Source: Bradyrhizobium sp. AZCC 1693 (GTDB lineage Bacteria; Pseudomonadota; Alphaproteobacteria; Rhizobiales; Xanthobacteraceae). From it: a stretch of 64,000 nt of DNA. The DNA is taken from contig NZ_JAZHSD010000001.1 in the NCBI RefSeq assembly GCF_036924745.1, positions 4,464,001 to 4,528,000 of the forward strand. Reading direction: 5' to 3'. Position numbers and translations under genes: made by a program. Shown piece after piece: positions 1-8,606 of this stretch. The notes under the pieces are model-generated. The model was not told the DNA's origin. It searched no databases and worked only from the letters and a program-made list of their open reading frames with translations. Positions within the stretch are counted from its first letter, which is position 1. Every line of letters starts with the position of its first letter.

Positions 1-778
1 TGAAGCCGGCGCCTTCCGCGACCATGATGCCCCACTCCGCCGTGGGCGGCCGAACGCCGAGACCGATGAAGGAAAGGCCGGCGGCATTCAAAATCGCGTA
101 ACCCATGGTCAGCGACATCTGCACGATCATGATCGGCATGATGTTGGGCAGGATATGCACCAGCAGGATCCGCATTTCGCCATTGCCCGACAGCCGCGCC
201 GCCTGCACGAAGCCGGCGTTGCGCCGCACATTCGCCTCAGCCCGCGCGACGCGGGCATAGAGCGGAAAATTCACGATCGCAGTGGCAATGATGATGTTCT
301 GCACGGTATTGCCGAGCGCCGCGACGATGCCCATCGCCAGCACGAACAGCGGAAACGCCATGATGGTGTCGGCGATGCGGCCGACGATGCGGTCGGTCCA
401 GCCGCCGAAATAGCCGGCGGCGATGCCGGCCAGGCCACCCATCAGGAACACCAGCACCACGGAAGCGACCGCGATGAACGTATCGAGCCTTGTGGCGACG
501 ACGACGCGGCTGAAGATGTCGCGGCCCAACTGGTCGGTGCCGAACCAGTGCGCCGCGGACGGCGGCTTCAGCGCCGAGGCGGTATCGCTGGCGAGCGGAT
601 CGTACGGCACGATGTAGGGACCGAAGATCGCGGCAAACAGGATGACAACCAGCAGGCCGAAGGCAAAGGCGGTGACGCGGTTCTCGCCGAGCACGTAGCG
701 GGTATGCTCGAAGATGGCTGATAGTCCCGAGGTACGCGCAGGTCCGACGGGTTCAGCGGCAGGCGCAACGCTACTCAT
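1..778 (-). CDS. Peptide-type ABC transporter permease, DppC-like (partial)
   Basis: Inner-membrane permease of a dipeptide/oligopeptide/nickel-type (family 5) ABC importer. The reverse-strand frame from the ATG at 778 starts MSSVAPAAEPVGPARTSG and runs open to the window edge, so the C-terminus is missing. It has the DppC hallmarks: one N-terminal membrane segment (VTAFAFGLLVVILFAAIFG), the periplasmic WFGTDQLGRDIFSRVV stretch typical of OppC/DppC, then several membrane helices. The EAA-loop region is partly visible (AARLSGNGEMRIL). It lies 9 bp after the DppB-like permease and binding-protein genes, in one operon. The ATPases are presumably beyond the left edge. Substrate cannot be inferred. 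Confidence 0.9.
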   Translation of the reverse strand, partial: MSSVAPAAEPVGPARTSGLSAIFEHTRYVLGENRVTAFAFGLLVVILFAAIFGPYIVPYDPLASDTASALKPPSAAHWFGTDQLGRDIFSRVVVATRLDTFIAVASVVLVFLMGGLAGIAAGYFGGWTDRIVGRIADTIMAFPLFVLAMGIVAALGNTVQNIIIATAIVNFPLYARVARAEANVRRNAGFVQAARLSGNGEMRILLVHILPNIMPIMIVQMSLTMGYAILNAAGLSFIGLGVRPPTAEWGIMVAEGAGF

Positions 779-787
779 CTTCCAACC

Positions 788-1801
788 TCACCCTTCCAGC
801 CGCACGCGCGGATCGATCACGCCGTAGAGAATGTCGATGATCAGATTGAGCAGCACGTACATGACCGCCATGGTCAGCACAAAACCCTGCACCGGCGCGA
901 AGTCCGACGAGATCAGCGCTTCCACCGCATAGGAGCCGATGCCGGGCCATGCGAAAACTTTTTCGACCAGCACATTGGCGCCAAGCAGGAACGAGAACAC
1001 CATGCTGAGCGTGGTGATGACCGGCAGCATCGCATTGCGAAACGCGTAGGTGACGATCACGGTCGAGGGTGAAAGCCCGCTGGCGCGCGCGGTGCGGACG
1101 AAATCGGACGCCAGCACCGCCAGCATCGAGGCCCGCGTCATGCGCGCGATCGGCGCCAGCGAAAAGATCGCCAGCGTCGCCGCCGGCAGGATCAGCTGGC
1201 TCAGCGCCGAACGAAACGTCTCGAAGTCACGCGCGATCAGGGCGTCGATCAAATAGAGGCCGGTCACGGCGGGCGGCGTGCTGTAGAACACGTCGAGCCG
1301 GCCGAGCGGCGCCGGCGACCAGCCGAGCCTGAAATAGAACACATAGACCAGCACCAGACCTGTAAAGAACACCGGCAGCGATACGCCGGCCGTCGTGGTG
1401 ATGCGACAGAGATGGTCGATCCACGAACCCGGGCGGGTCGCCGCCAGCACACCGAGCGGGATCGCGATCATGACCGAAACAACGAGGCCGAGCAGCGTCA
1501 GTTCGGCGGACGCCGGCAGGCGGTTGCGGATTTCGGTAGCAACCGGCTGGCCTGTCGTCAGCGAGTTGCCGAAATCGCCATGCGCGAGATCGCTGGTGTA
1601 GCGGAAGAACTGCTCGATCAGCGGCTTGTCGAAGCCGAGCTTCTTGCGGATCTGCTCGATCGCCTCCTTGCTGGCCGCGGGCCCGGCGAAATAAGCCGCG
1701 GGATCGCCGGGCAGCGCGCGCGTCAGCAGGAAGGTGACGATCACGACCCCGATCAACGACGGGATCGCAAACATCAGCCGCTTGCCGATCATGGTCAGCA
1801 T
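788..1801 (-). CDS. Peptide-type ABC transporter permease, DppB-like
   Basis: 337-residue inner-membrane permease of a family 5 ABC importer, the usual partner of a DppC-type subunit. The N-terminus (MIGKRLMFAIPSLIGVVI) gives the first helix, followed by the DppB-type LPGDPA motif and a long periplasmic domain. The C-terminal half has the EAA-loop sequence ARASGLSPSTVI and ends VIDPRVRLEG, a characteristic DppB/OppB ending. Length is normal for the family. It lies 12 bp after the substrate-binding protein gene and 9 bp before the DppC-like permease, consistent with one transcript. Confidence 0.93.
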   Translation of the reverse strand: MLTMIGKRLMFAIPSLIGVVIVTFLLTRALPGDPAAYFAGPAASKEAIEQIRKKLGFDKPLIEQFFRYTSDLAHGDFGNSLTTGQPVATEIRNRLPASAELTLLGLVVSVMIAIPLGVLAATRPGSWIDHLCRITTTAGVSLPVFFTGLVLVYVFYFRLGWSPAPLGRLDVFYSTPPAVTGLYLIDALIARDFETFRSALSQLILPAATLAIFSLAPIARMTRASMLAVLASDFVRTARASGLSPSTVIVTYAFRNAMLPVITTLSMVFSFLLGANVLVEKVFAWPGIGSYAVEALISSDFAPVQGFVLTMAVMYVLLNLIIDILYGVIDPRVRLEG

Positions 1802-1813
1802 GGTGCTCGCCTC

Positions 1814-3436
1814 TTACGCCTTCACCAGCGCGCGGTAATCCAGCCTGCGGTGGAACCAGTACTGATAGCCCGACACGTTCTTCTGCATCGCGACGTTGAC
1901 GTAGGGCTGATATAGCGGGATGCGCGGGATGTCCTTGAAGGCGAGATCGACAAAACCCTTTACGTCGGTGCCGTATTTGGCGGTGTTGCCGACCGCGGCG
2001 GCGTCGACGGCGCCGCTGATGAATTCGTCCATCGCCTTTGACTGGTAGCTCATGGTGTTGAAGATCGAATTCTTGCCGTCGTAGCACCAGATGAAGAAGT
2101 ACTCGGGATAATCGAGCCAGCCGGAGAACACGTTAGTGTAGAGCGGCAGCACCTTCTTGTTGAGCTCGGTGCGCCAGTTGGCGCCGGGGATCTTGTTGAT
2201 CGTGGTCTTGATGCCGATCTGCGCGAGGCTCTCCTGCACCAGCACGCAGAGCGGTTCGTTGACGCCGGCAAAGCCGAGGTCGAACGACAGCGTGGTCTCG
2301 AAGCCATTGGGATGGCCGGCCTCCGCCAGCAATGCCTTGGCCCTGGCGATGTCGGTGACGTATTTGGTCGGCTGCGGCCACGCCACCTCGGTGGCCTTGT
2401 CGGCCGCGGCGCCGAACATCGGCTTGGCCAGGCCGAACAGCACCGCATCCATGATCTTCTGGTAGGGAATCGCGCAGGCGACTGCTTCGCGGACCTTGGG
2501 ATTGTCGAACGGCGGGATCTTGACGTTCATGCCGATGTACTGGACGCCGTTGGAATAGGGCACCGAGACGATGTTGAGCTTGCCGCTGTCCTTCAGCTCG
2601 ACGAAATCCTTGTTCGGCAGATCGTAGGAGATGTCGGCGTCGCCGCGCTCCAGCAGCGCGCGCCGGTTACCCGCCTGCGGCACCATGCGCCAGATCACGC
2701 GCTTGACCTTGGGCAAGGGACCGCCGACCCAGGCGTCGTTGCGCTCCATGATGACTTCGGTGCCGGCGGTCCACTTCGTTACCTTGTAGGCGCCGGAGCC
2801 CGCGGTCTGCTGCTTGGTGTATTCGAGGCCCCAGGGATCCTTCTCGGTGGCGTTCTTCTTCACCAGCTCCGAGTTGACGACGCACGGCACGATGACCGCG
2901 AGGTCCGGGATGGTGAGGCGATCCTTCTTGGCAAAATCGATCCGCACCGTGTTGTCGTCGACGACGACGAACTGCTCGGGTTTGGTCAGGGAGCCCGCGC
3001 CCATCTGGAACGTCGGAAAACCGCCGACGCTCACCGCGCGATCGAGCGACCACTTGACGTCCTTGGCCGTGACCGGCGCGCCGTCGTGGAACGTCGCCTT
3101 CTTCTTCAGCTTGAAGGTGACCGACATGTCGCCGACATTCATATCTTCGGCGAGCTCCGGCTTGAACTTGTCGCGGTCGTAATACGGTACGCCGCCCGGG
3201 CCGCTCTTCATCTCGTGGCTGATCAGGCGGTCGTAGCAATTCCACGACACCTCGTAGCCGGGCACGTTGGTGCCGACGCCGTGAATGTCGAGATTGTTGG
3301 GGCCGCTTTCGGAGACGATCAGCAGCGTCTCCGACCGCGCATCAGCCTTGGCCGCAGACCAGATCGCCGGCGCGGGCGTCAACGCGCCGGCAGCCGCCAG
3401 TCCCGATACGGATTTCAGGAAATCGCGACGCTTCAT
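1814..3436 (-). CDS. ABC transporter substrate-binding protein, family 5 (Tat-exported)
   Basis: Periplasmic receptor of the adjacent peptide-type importer, about 540 residues as usual for SBP family 5 (DppA/OppA/NikA). I chose the ATG at 3436 because it places a twin-arginine signal (MKRRDFLKSVSG, then a hydrophobic AAAGALTPAPAIWSAAKA stretch) at the N-terminus; the frame stays open upstream to 3499. The mature protein has the family signature around DMSVTFKLKKKATFHDG and VTAKDVKWSLDRAV. First gene of the operon with two permeases downstream. Tat export of a binding protein is fairly common in rhizobia. Ligand unknown: peptide, opine or metal chelate are all possible. Confidence 0.92.
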   Translation of the reverse strand: MKRRDFLKSVSGLAAAGALTPAPAIWSAAKADARSETLLIVSESGPNNLDIHGVGTNVPGYEVSWNCYDRLISHEMKSGPGGVPYYDRDKFKPELAEDMNVGDMSVTFKLKKKATFHDGAPVTAKDVKWSLDRAVSVGGFPTFQMGAGSLTKPEQFVVVDDNTVRIDFAKKDRLTIPDLAVIVPCVVNSELVKKNATEKDPWGLEYTKQQTAGSGAYKVTKWTAGTEVIMERNDAWVGGPLPKVKRVIWRMVPQAGNRRALLERGDADISYDLPNKDFVELKDSGKLNIVSVPYSNGVQYIGMNVKIPPFDNPKVREAVACAIPYQKIMDAVLFGLAKPMFGAAADKATEVAWPQPTKYVTDIARAKALLAEAGHPNGFETTLSFDLGFAGVNEPLCVLVQESLAQIGIKTTINKIPGANWRTELNKKVLPLYTNVFSGWLDYPEYFFIWCYDGKNSIFNTMSYQSKAMDEFISGAVDAAAVGNTAKYGTDVKGFVDLAFKDIPRIPLYQPYVNVAMQKNVSGYQYWFHRRLDYRALVKA

Positions 3437-3664
3437 GGGTGATGCTCCAAACGCCTGAGGGAAACGGCTTTGGAGCTGGAATCGCAAGGTTTGTGCCAAC
3501 CCTTAAGGAAAGCTTGGCGGTGCACTAACCGTTTGATTCAGCGTGCCAATATCGCCGTCGCGCGACATTGGAGGCGGCGCGACATCCCGACAGATTGCAT
3601 ACAAAGAGGCATATTTGCTCAATAACTATGCAGATATTTCAAGCGCTCTATTGCTGTGCGGTGC

Positions 3665-4615
3665 TCAGACGGGCCAGAGCAAATCCTGCAATTCACGGAG
3701 GTCCGCGGCCTTCTGCTGCCAGCCCTCGATACAGATATGCCTGACGGGATCACTGTGACGATGTAGCAGCATCAGCGCCATCAGCCGCCGCTTCAGGTCT
3801 GTCGTGATATCCGCAGCAGAATATCCGAAGCCCTCGAACAGGCTCCGTACCCGCCGCGGCATGCCGGCGGTCATGAAGGCGCTCGGCCCCAGCAGGTCGT
3901 ATTCGCCCCTCCCCGTCATCACGTCGCCGAAATCGATCAGGCCGGACACGCGCCAGCCGTCCATTTCACGCCTCAGCAAAAAATTTTCCGGAATGTACTC
4001 ACCGGCCAAGATAACCGGCGGCGCATCCAGAGGAATGAGGGCGGCCGCGTCACGAAGAAGATCGTCCAACCCGGCCAGAAATTGGCGCGGCAATCCGAGG
4101 CGCTCATGCCTGGCCCGGCATCCCTGGATTTGCCTTGGTATGAACTGGTCCCAACGCGGCTCGATTTGCGAGAGGTCGCCCAAGGGGGCGCGCTGCACCT
4201 CTGCGATGGTCTCCCCGATCTGAAAGAGAATGCGCTCCTTCTGATCTTCAGGCAGGCGCGGCCACACCTGCGAACCCAAGCGGCCATAAAGGCGCGTGAT
4301 CACGAGATACGGCCATTGGTCGCGTTCACCTTCGAACACGATCTCGGGGATCGGCACGGCAAGCCGGCCGCGAAGCTGCGCCAGCGAAGCACGCTCCGAT
4401 GCGAATTGGCCGCGAAGAAATGGAGGAAAAATCTTCAGGATAAGTGGCTCATCGAGCCCAACGACGAGATTGGTACCCGTGGAGAATATTTGAGGTTCTG
4501 TGCAGGCGAGTCCGTGGCCACGGGCGATGTCGATCGCCACTGGCAGCCATTGCGACGGATCGGCGCGAAAGGGGCGGAACGGCTCATAGTCAGTGAAGTT
4601 CGGCAGTGCGTGCAT
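3665..4615 (-). CDS. Aminoglycoside phosphotransferase-family (APH-fold) protein
   Basis: 316-residue cytosolic kinase-like protein of the APH/choline-kinase superfamily. Visible motifs: an N-lobe with NLVVGLDEPLILKIFPPF (nucleotide-loop and Lys region), a catalytic-loop equivalent VILAGEYIPENFLL, and the metal-binding GLIDFGDVMTGRGEYDL (the DFG-like IDFGD). In classical APH enzymes the loop is HGDxxxxN; here the base position reads Glu (GEYxxxN). I recall this variant from some hygromycin-kinase-like subfamilies, so it may be normal for the group. Substrate unknown; an antibiotic-resistance role is not supported by context. It lies 33 bp after the UgpB-like gene on the same strand. Confidence 0.8.
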   Translation of the reverse strand: MHALPNFTDYEPFRPFRADPSQWLPVAIDIARGHGLACTEPQIFSTGTNLVVGLDEPLILKIFPPFLRGQFASERASLAQLRGRLAVPIPEIVFEGERDQWPYLVITRLYGRLGSQVWPRLPEDQKERILFQIGETIAEVQRAPLGDLSQIEPRWDQFIPRQIQGCRARHERLGLPRQFLAGLDDLLRDAAALIPLDAPPVILAGEYIPENFLLRREMDGWRVSGLIDFGDVMTGRGEYDLLGPSAFMTAGMPRRVRSLFEGFGYSAADITTDLKRRLMALMLLHRHSDPVRHICIEGWQQKAADLRELQDLLWPV

Positions 4616-4648
4616 GGTGTCCGTGGCGCGCCTTCAGGAATGACGGAA

Positions 4649-5971
4649 TTAGCGGTCCGGATTGGCCCGTTCGAACTGGCGCAGCAGGCGGTTGCCGCGC
4701 TCGACGGCGACGTCGAGGGCCGCCTGCGCGGACTGCTTGCCGCTGAACACCTGCTCGAGTTCTTCGTCGATCACGCTGCGGATCAGCACAAAGGACCCAA
4801 GCCGAATTCCCTTCGAATTCTCGGTCGGCGGCTTCAAGGTGAGTTGCTCGATACCGATCGCCGCACCGGGATCGCGATCGTAAAAACCTTGCGCGCGGGT
4901 GAGGTCAAAGGCGGCGCGGGTGATCGGCAGATAGCCGGTGTTCTGGTGCCAGGCGGCCTGAACTTCCGGCTTCGAGAGATAGGCAAAGAACCGCGCGACG
5001 CCGGTGTATTCGGCGTGCGGCCGGTCGCGAAGCACCCACAGAGTGGCGCCGCCGATGATGGAATTTTGCGGGGCGCCGGTGATTTCGGGCCGATACGGGA
5101 TCATGCCGTAACCGACCTCAAACTTCGAATTGGCCTTGATGTCCGCGCGCGTCCCGGACGAGCCGATGAAGATGGCACATTCGCCCTTCTGAAAGCGCGG
5201 CTCGGCCGATTGCCCGCGGCCGCCATAATAGAAAACTTTCGTCGCCTGCCATTCCGCGAGTTGCGCGATGTGCCGCACCACGTCCGGATTGTTGAAGGTC
5301 AGTTCCGCATCGAGCCCGCTGAAGCCATTGGCCCGGGTCGCCAATGGCAGATTGTGGAACGCGGAAAAATTCTCGACATGGACCCAGGAAGGCCAGGATG
5401 TGGTGAGCCCGCACGGCGAGCCCGCCGCGCGCAGGCGCTTCGCCGCTGCGCCGACCTCGGCCCAGGTGTTCGGCGCCACTTCCGGATCGAGGCCGGCGGC
5501 GCGGAACAGATCCTTGTTGTAGTAAAGGATCGGCGTCGAGACGTTGAACGGAAACGACAGCATGTTGCCGGCGACGTCGGAGTAGTAGCCGGTCACGGCC
5601 GGCATATACGCCTCCGGCGAGAACGGCTCCGACTGGTCGCGCATCAATTCGAACACCGGATAGATCGCGCCCTTTGCCGCCATCATGGTCGCGGTCGCGA
5701 TCTCGTTGACCTGAACGATGGCGGGCTGGCTGCGCGAACGGAATGCGAAGATCGCCGCCGTCACCGTCTCGGTGTAGTTGCCCTTGTAGGTCGGCACGAC
5801 CCGGTAGTCGGACTGCGACGCATTGAAATCGGCCGCCAGCTTTTCAAGCTGTTTGCCGAGTTCCCCCGACATCGCGTGCCACCACATGATCTCGGTGGCG
5901 GCCTGCGCCGGCGACGCCAGCGCCGCGGCGGCGAGCGCTGCGAGTTGCAAGGATCTCAAGGCCAATTTCAC
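4649..5971 (-). CDS. ugpB: UgpB-like sugar/glycerol-3-phosphate ABC substrate-binding protein (orphan)
   Basis: 440-residue periplasmic binding protein of the extracellular solute-binding family 1, closest to UgpB (sn-glycerol-3-phosphate). It has a clear Sec signal peptide (MKLALRSLQLAALAAAALA, cleavage after PAQA). The mature start TEIMWWHAMSGELGKQLEKL matches UgpB, as do YKGNYTETVTAAIFAFR and PAIVQVNEIATATMMAAKGA. No ugpA, ugpE or ugpC permease or ATPase gene is adjacent, so it is an orphan here and must share a transporter or act otherwise. Gene assignment is by remembered family resemblance. Confidence 0.85.
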   Translation of the reverse strand: MKLALRSLQLAALAAAALASPAQAATEIMWWHAMSGELGKQLEKLAADFNASQSDYRVVPTYKGNYTETVTAAIFAFRSRSQPAIVQVNEIATATMMAAKGAIYPVFELMRDQSEPFSPEAYMPAVTGYYSDVAGNMLSFPFNVSTPILYYNKDLFRAAGLDPEVAPNTWAEVGAAAKRLRAAGSPCGLTTSWPSWVHVENFSAFHNLPLATRANGFSGLDAELTFNNPDVVRHIAQLAEWQATKVFYYGGRGQSAEPRFQKGECAIFIGSSGTRADIKANSKFEVGYGMIPYRPEITGAPQNSIIGGATLWVLRDRPHAEYTGVARFFAYLSKPEVQAAWHQNTGYLPITRAAFDLTRAQGFYDRDPGAAIGIEQLTLKPPTENSKGIRLGSFVLIRSVIDEELEQVFSGKQSAQAALDVAVERGNRLLRQFERANPDR

Positions 5972-6231
5972 TGGTGATTTCCCTGCTCTGCCGCGCCGGC
6001 GATGAACCTGTCCGCCGAGCCCTCATAAATCGCTGCGGCTGCGGTTTCAATCCGCCCGGCATCGCCGCAGCGCACAACACAATTTAAGATTGCAGCAAGA
6101 CTATCAGGATTACTCACCGCATACCGCCTGCCAGCCATGCCGCCAATAGCCAAACATCGGTAAATTCTGCTAAAAATGCGTTGAACCTTTTTTCCCCGCC
6201 ACAGACTCCTTCTCTAAGGGGATTGTCGCCT

Positions 6232-6504
6232 GTGTATCGCCGCGCCGACCTTTCGCGGACCTTCGTGCTCGTTGTTGCGCTGTTGCTTACGGCGGTCTCA
6301 ACGGGCGCTTTTGCGCGCGAGTTTCGTCGCGATGCCCAGGACGAGAGGCATCCGATCGACCCGTTCCATTCCCGCCATTTCGGCGTGGAAAGGGAATCTC
6401 TCGACCATATCAAGACCGGCGCGGCCGATCTCAACCGTACCATCGTTGCATTGATCGGGACGGTGCCACCGGTATTGATCGCGCGTCTTGGTAGAGTGGA
6501 GTGA
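6232..6504 (+). CDS. Small predicted secreted/membrane protein upstream of histidine kinase
   Basis: About 90 residues; not a recognised family. The GTG at 6232 is preferred because AGGGGA lies 9 bases upstream; the frame is open further to a TTG at 6181. The N-terminus is a convincing signal peptide (RTFVLVVALLLTAVSTGAFA) followed by a short charged mature part (REFRRDAQDERHPIDPFHS). The stop codon TGA at 6502-6504 overlaps the GTG start of the histidine kinase at 6501, which suggests translational coupling. That layout supports a real gene, possibly a periplasmic partner or sensor accessory of the kinase, but this role is inference. Confidence 0.5.
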   Translation: MYRRADLSRTFVLVVALLLTAVSTGAFAREFRRDAQDERHPIDPFHSRHFGVERESLDHIKTGAADLNRTIVALIGTVPPVLIARLGRVE

Positions 6505-8606
6505 ATTTGACTGGCGCACCGCAACAGCACCGATCAGCGGAACGGCCGGCGACCTTCGCCGCGCGCGGCCGGTTTCGCGTGGTGCAGTGGCTGCGCGCGG
6601 TGCCGATCCGCTGGCGCATCCTGTCGATCGCGGCATTGAACTCTGCCGTCGTCGTGGTGCTCGCCGTATTGATCTGGAACGGCGCGAAGGTCCTGGATTC
6701 GGCCTGGGACGACGTCCGGCAGGTGCGGGAATCCGACAAGATCCTGGCGCTGCTGGAAAGCGAAACCAGCCGGCTGCAGAACCTGATCCATCGCTACATC
6801 AACCAGCCGAGCCCCGAACTGTTCGCCGAGATCCTGCTGCTGCGCGAAGCGGTGCTCGGCACCCTCACCACGCGGGCCGCCAACGACCCGATGCTGTCGG
6901 GAGCGGTCGAGCGGCTCGAACACGTCACCGACCGTTTCCTCAACGGCTTTGGCGAATTGCGCGCCGTGCAGGCCACCATCACCAGGACCTATGAGCAGCA
7001 GGTGCTGGGCCCGGCCCGCGAAATGGCCGGGCTGTATTCGATCATCGAGGGCGCCACCGGGCATCGCGACGCGCAGATCTGGCCGGCGCTCGGAAGATCC
7101 CGCGAAGCGTTTACGGCCATGCTGGTCGCCGCCAACGCCTATTACCTGTCGCCCGCCTCGGCCTCCGCCGAGGATGCCCGCAGGAATACCGAGGCCATCG
7201 AGAAGACGATCCCCGTGATGGCCGACCTTGCCGACAACGATTTGCAGCGCATGGCGCTGACGCGGCTGCAGGCGCGGACCGTGGCGCTGCGCGAGGGCAT
7301 GGCCAAATTGACCGAGCAGCTTGCGATCCGCACCGAGCTGTTGCGCAACACCATCGATGCCAGCCAGGCCGAGGCCATCGGCGTTATCGACGAGTTGTCG
7401 GGCAAGATGCGCCAGCGCGAGCAGAAGGCGCAGGAGACGTTCGACAGGACGCTATCGGCCATCTCGCGCCGGGTGCTGTCGATCGCCGTGATGTTCCTCG
7501 GCATCATCCTGTCCGCCGGCGTCCTGATCGCGCTCTCGATTCGCCTGCCGCTGCAGCAGATCCTGGCGGCGATGCATGCGATCACGTCGGGCAATTACGA
7601 TCGCAGGGTGCAGGGCACCACCGCCAGGGACGAGGTTGGCGCTATGGCGCGCGCGGTGGACGTGTTCCGCGAAAACGCCATCGCCAAGCGCAAGACCGAG
7701 GACGAGCTGCGCGCCTCGAAGGAAAGGGCCGAAAGCGCGCTGCTCGAACTCAACACCGCGCAGCAGAACCTGATCGACGCCGAACGGCTGGCGGCGCTCG
7801 GCGGGCTGGTCGCCGGCGTCGCCCATGAAGTCAACAACCCGATCGGCATCAGCCTGACGGTAGCATCGAGCTTTGCGCGCCGCGCTGAAACGTTCGAGCA
7901 GGAGCTGCGCACCGAGCCGCTGCGCCGCTCCAAGCTCGACGAGTTCGTCAAGTCCTCGCGCGACGCGGCAGGCCAACTGGTGGCGAACCTGCACCGCGCC
8001 GGCGAGCTGATCCAGTCGTTCAAGCAGGTGGCGGTGGACCGCTCGCACGCCGAGCGCCGCCAATTCAACCTCAGCGAGGCCACCGACCAGATCGTCGCCA
8101 GCCTGAAACCGGTGCTGAAGAAGGCGGCGATCACGCTGTCGGTGGACGTGCCGGAAGGGCTTTTCATCGACGGCTATCCCGGCTCCTACGGCCAGATATT
8201 AACCAATCTTTTCCTCAACGCCGCCAATCATGCCTTTGCCGACGGCCGTTCCGGGGCGATCACGATCTCGGCGCGGGCCCGCGGCAGCGACGATGTCGAG
8301 ATCATTTTTGCCGACAACGGGGCCGGAATGACGCCGGATGTGCAGCGGCAGGCGTTCGACCCCTTCTTTACGACGCGCCGCAACGAAGGCGGTACCGGGC
8401 TGGGCTTGCATATCGTCTATAATCTTGTCACTCAACAGCTCGGCGGCCGGATGATGCTGGAGTCAAGGCTGGGACAAGGCACCACCTTCCGCATTATCAT
8501 GCCTAAAGTCGCCAAGGGCGGATCGACAGGCGAACCCACGATTACAGACCAGACAGCAGCCGACGGAACTCCTCAATGGCCGAACAGGACGATGTCCTCC
8601 ACCTGA
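6501..8606 (+). CDS. Membrane sensor histidine kinase (HAMP-HisKA-HATPase)
   Basis: 701-residue kinase. TM1 is at about residues 38-60 (ILSIAALNSAVVVVLAVLIW), followed by a helical periplasmic sensor of about 260 residues. TM2 is at about 323-346, HAMP follows at 347-400, then a coiled coil. The HisKA H-box GLVAGVAHEVNNPIG has the phosphoacceptor at about His442. The HATPase_c domain has N box LTNLFLNAANHA, G1 DNGAGM and G2 GGTGLGLHIV. The H-box with VNNP resembles NtrB/DctB-like kinases. It starts with GTG overlapping the upstream small gene by 4 bp, and its last 31 bp overlap the next kinase gene. It should phosphorylate one or both neighbouring receivers. Confidence 0.93.
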   Translation: MNLTGAPQQHRSAERPATFAARGRFRVVQWLRAVPIRWRILSIAALNSAVVVVLAVLIWNGAKVLDSAWDDVRQVRESDKILALLESETSRLQNLIHRYINQPSPELFAEILLLREAVLGTLTTRAANDPMLSGAVERLEHVTDRFLNGFGELRAVQATITRTYEQQVLGPAREMAGLYSIIEGATGHRDAQIWPALGRSREAFTAMLVAANAYYLSPASASAEDARRNTEAIEKTIPVMADLADNDLQRMALTRLQARTVALREGMAKLTEQLAIRTELLRNTIDASQAEAIGVIDELSGKMRQREQKAQETFDRTLSAISRRVLSIAVMFLGIILSAGVLIALSIRLPLQQILAAMHAITSGNYDRRVQGTTARDEVGAMARAVDVFRENAIAKRKTEDELRASKERAESALLELNTAQQNLIDAERLAALGGLVAGVAHEVNNPIGISLTVASSFARRAETFEQELRTEPLRRSKLDEFVKSSRDAAGQLVANLHRAGELIQSFKQVAVDRSHAERRQFNLSEATDQIVASLKPVLKKAAITLSVDVPEGLFIDGYPGSYGQILTNLFLNAANHAFADGRSGAITISARARGSDDVEIIFADNGAGMTPDVQRQAFDPFFTTRRNEGGTGLGLHIVYNLVTQQLGGRMMLESRLGQGTTFRIIMPKVAKGGSTGEPTITDQTAADGTPQWPNRTMSST

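Noticed and set aside
3665..4615. Calling the APH-fold gene an antibiotic-resistance gene
   Set aside because: The catalytic loop differs from proven resistance kinases and the neighbours are uptake genes; only the fold is supported.
4082..5977. 631-codon plus-strand frame opposite the phosphotransferase and UgpB-like genes
   Set aside because: Same shadow pattern, with no ribosome-binding site or recognisable motif; the minus-strand genes have signal peptide and family motifs.
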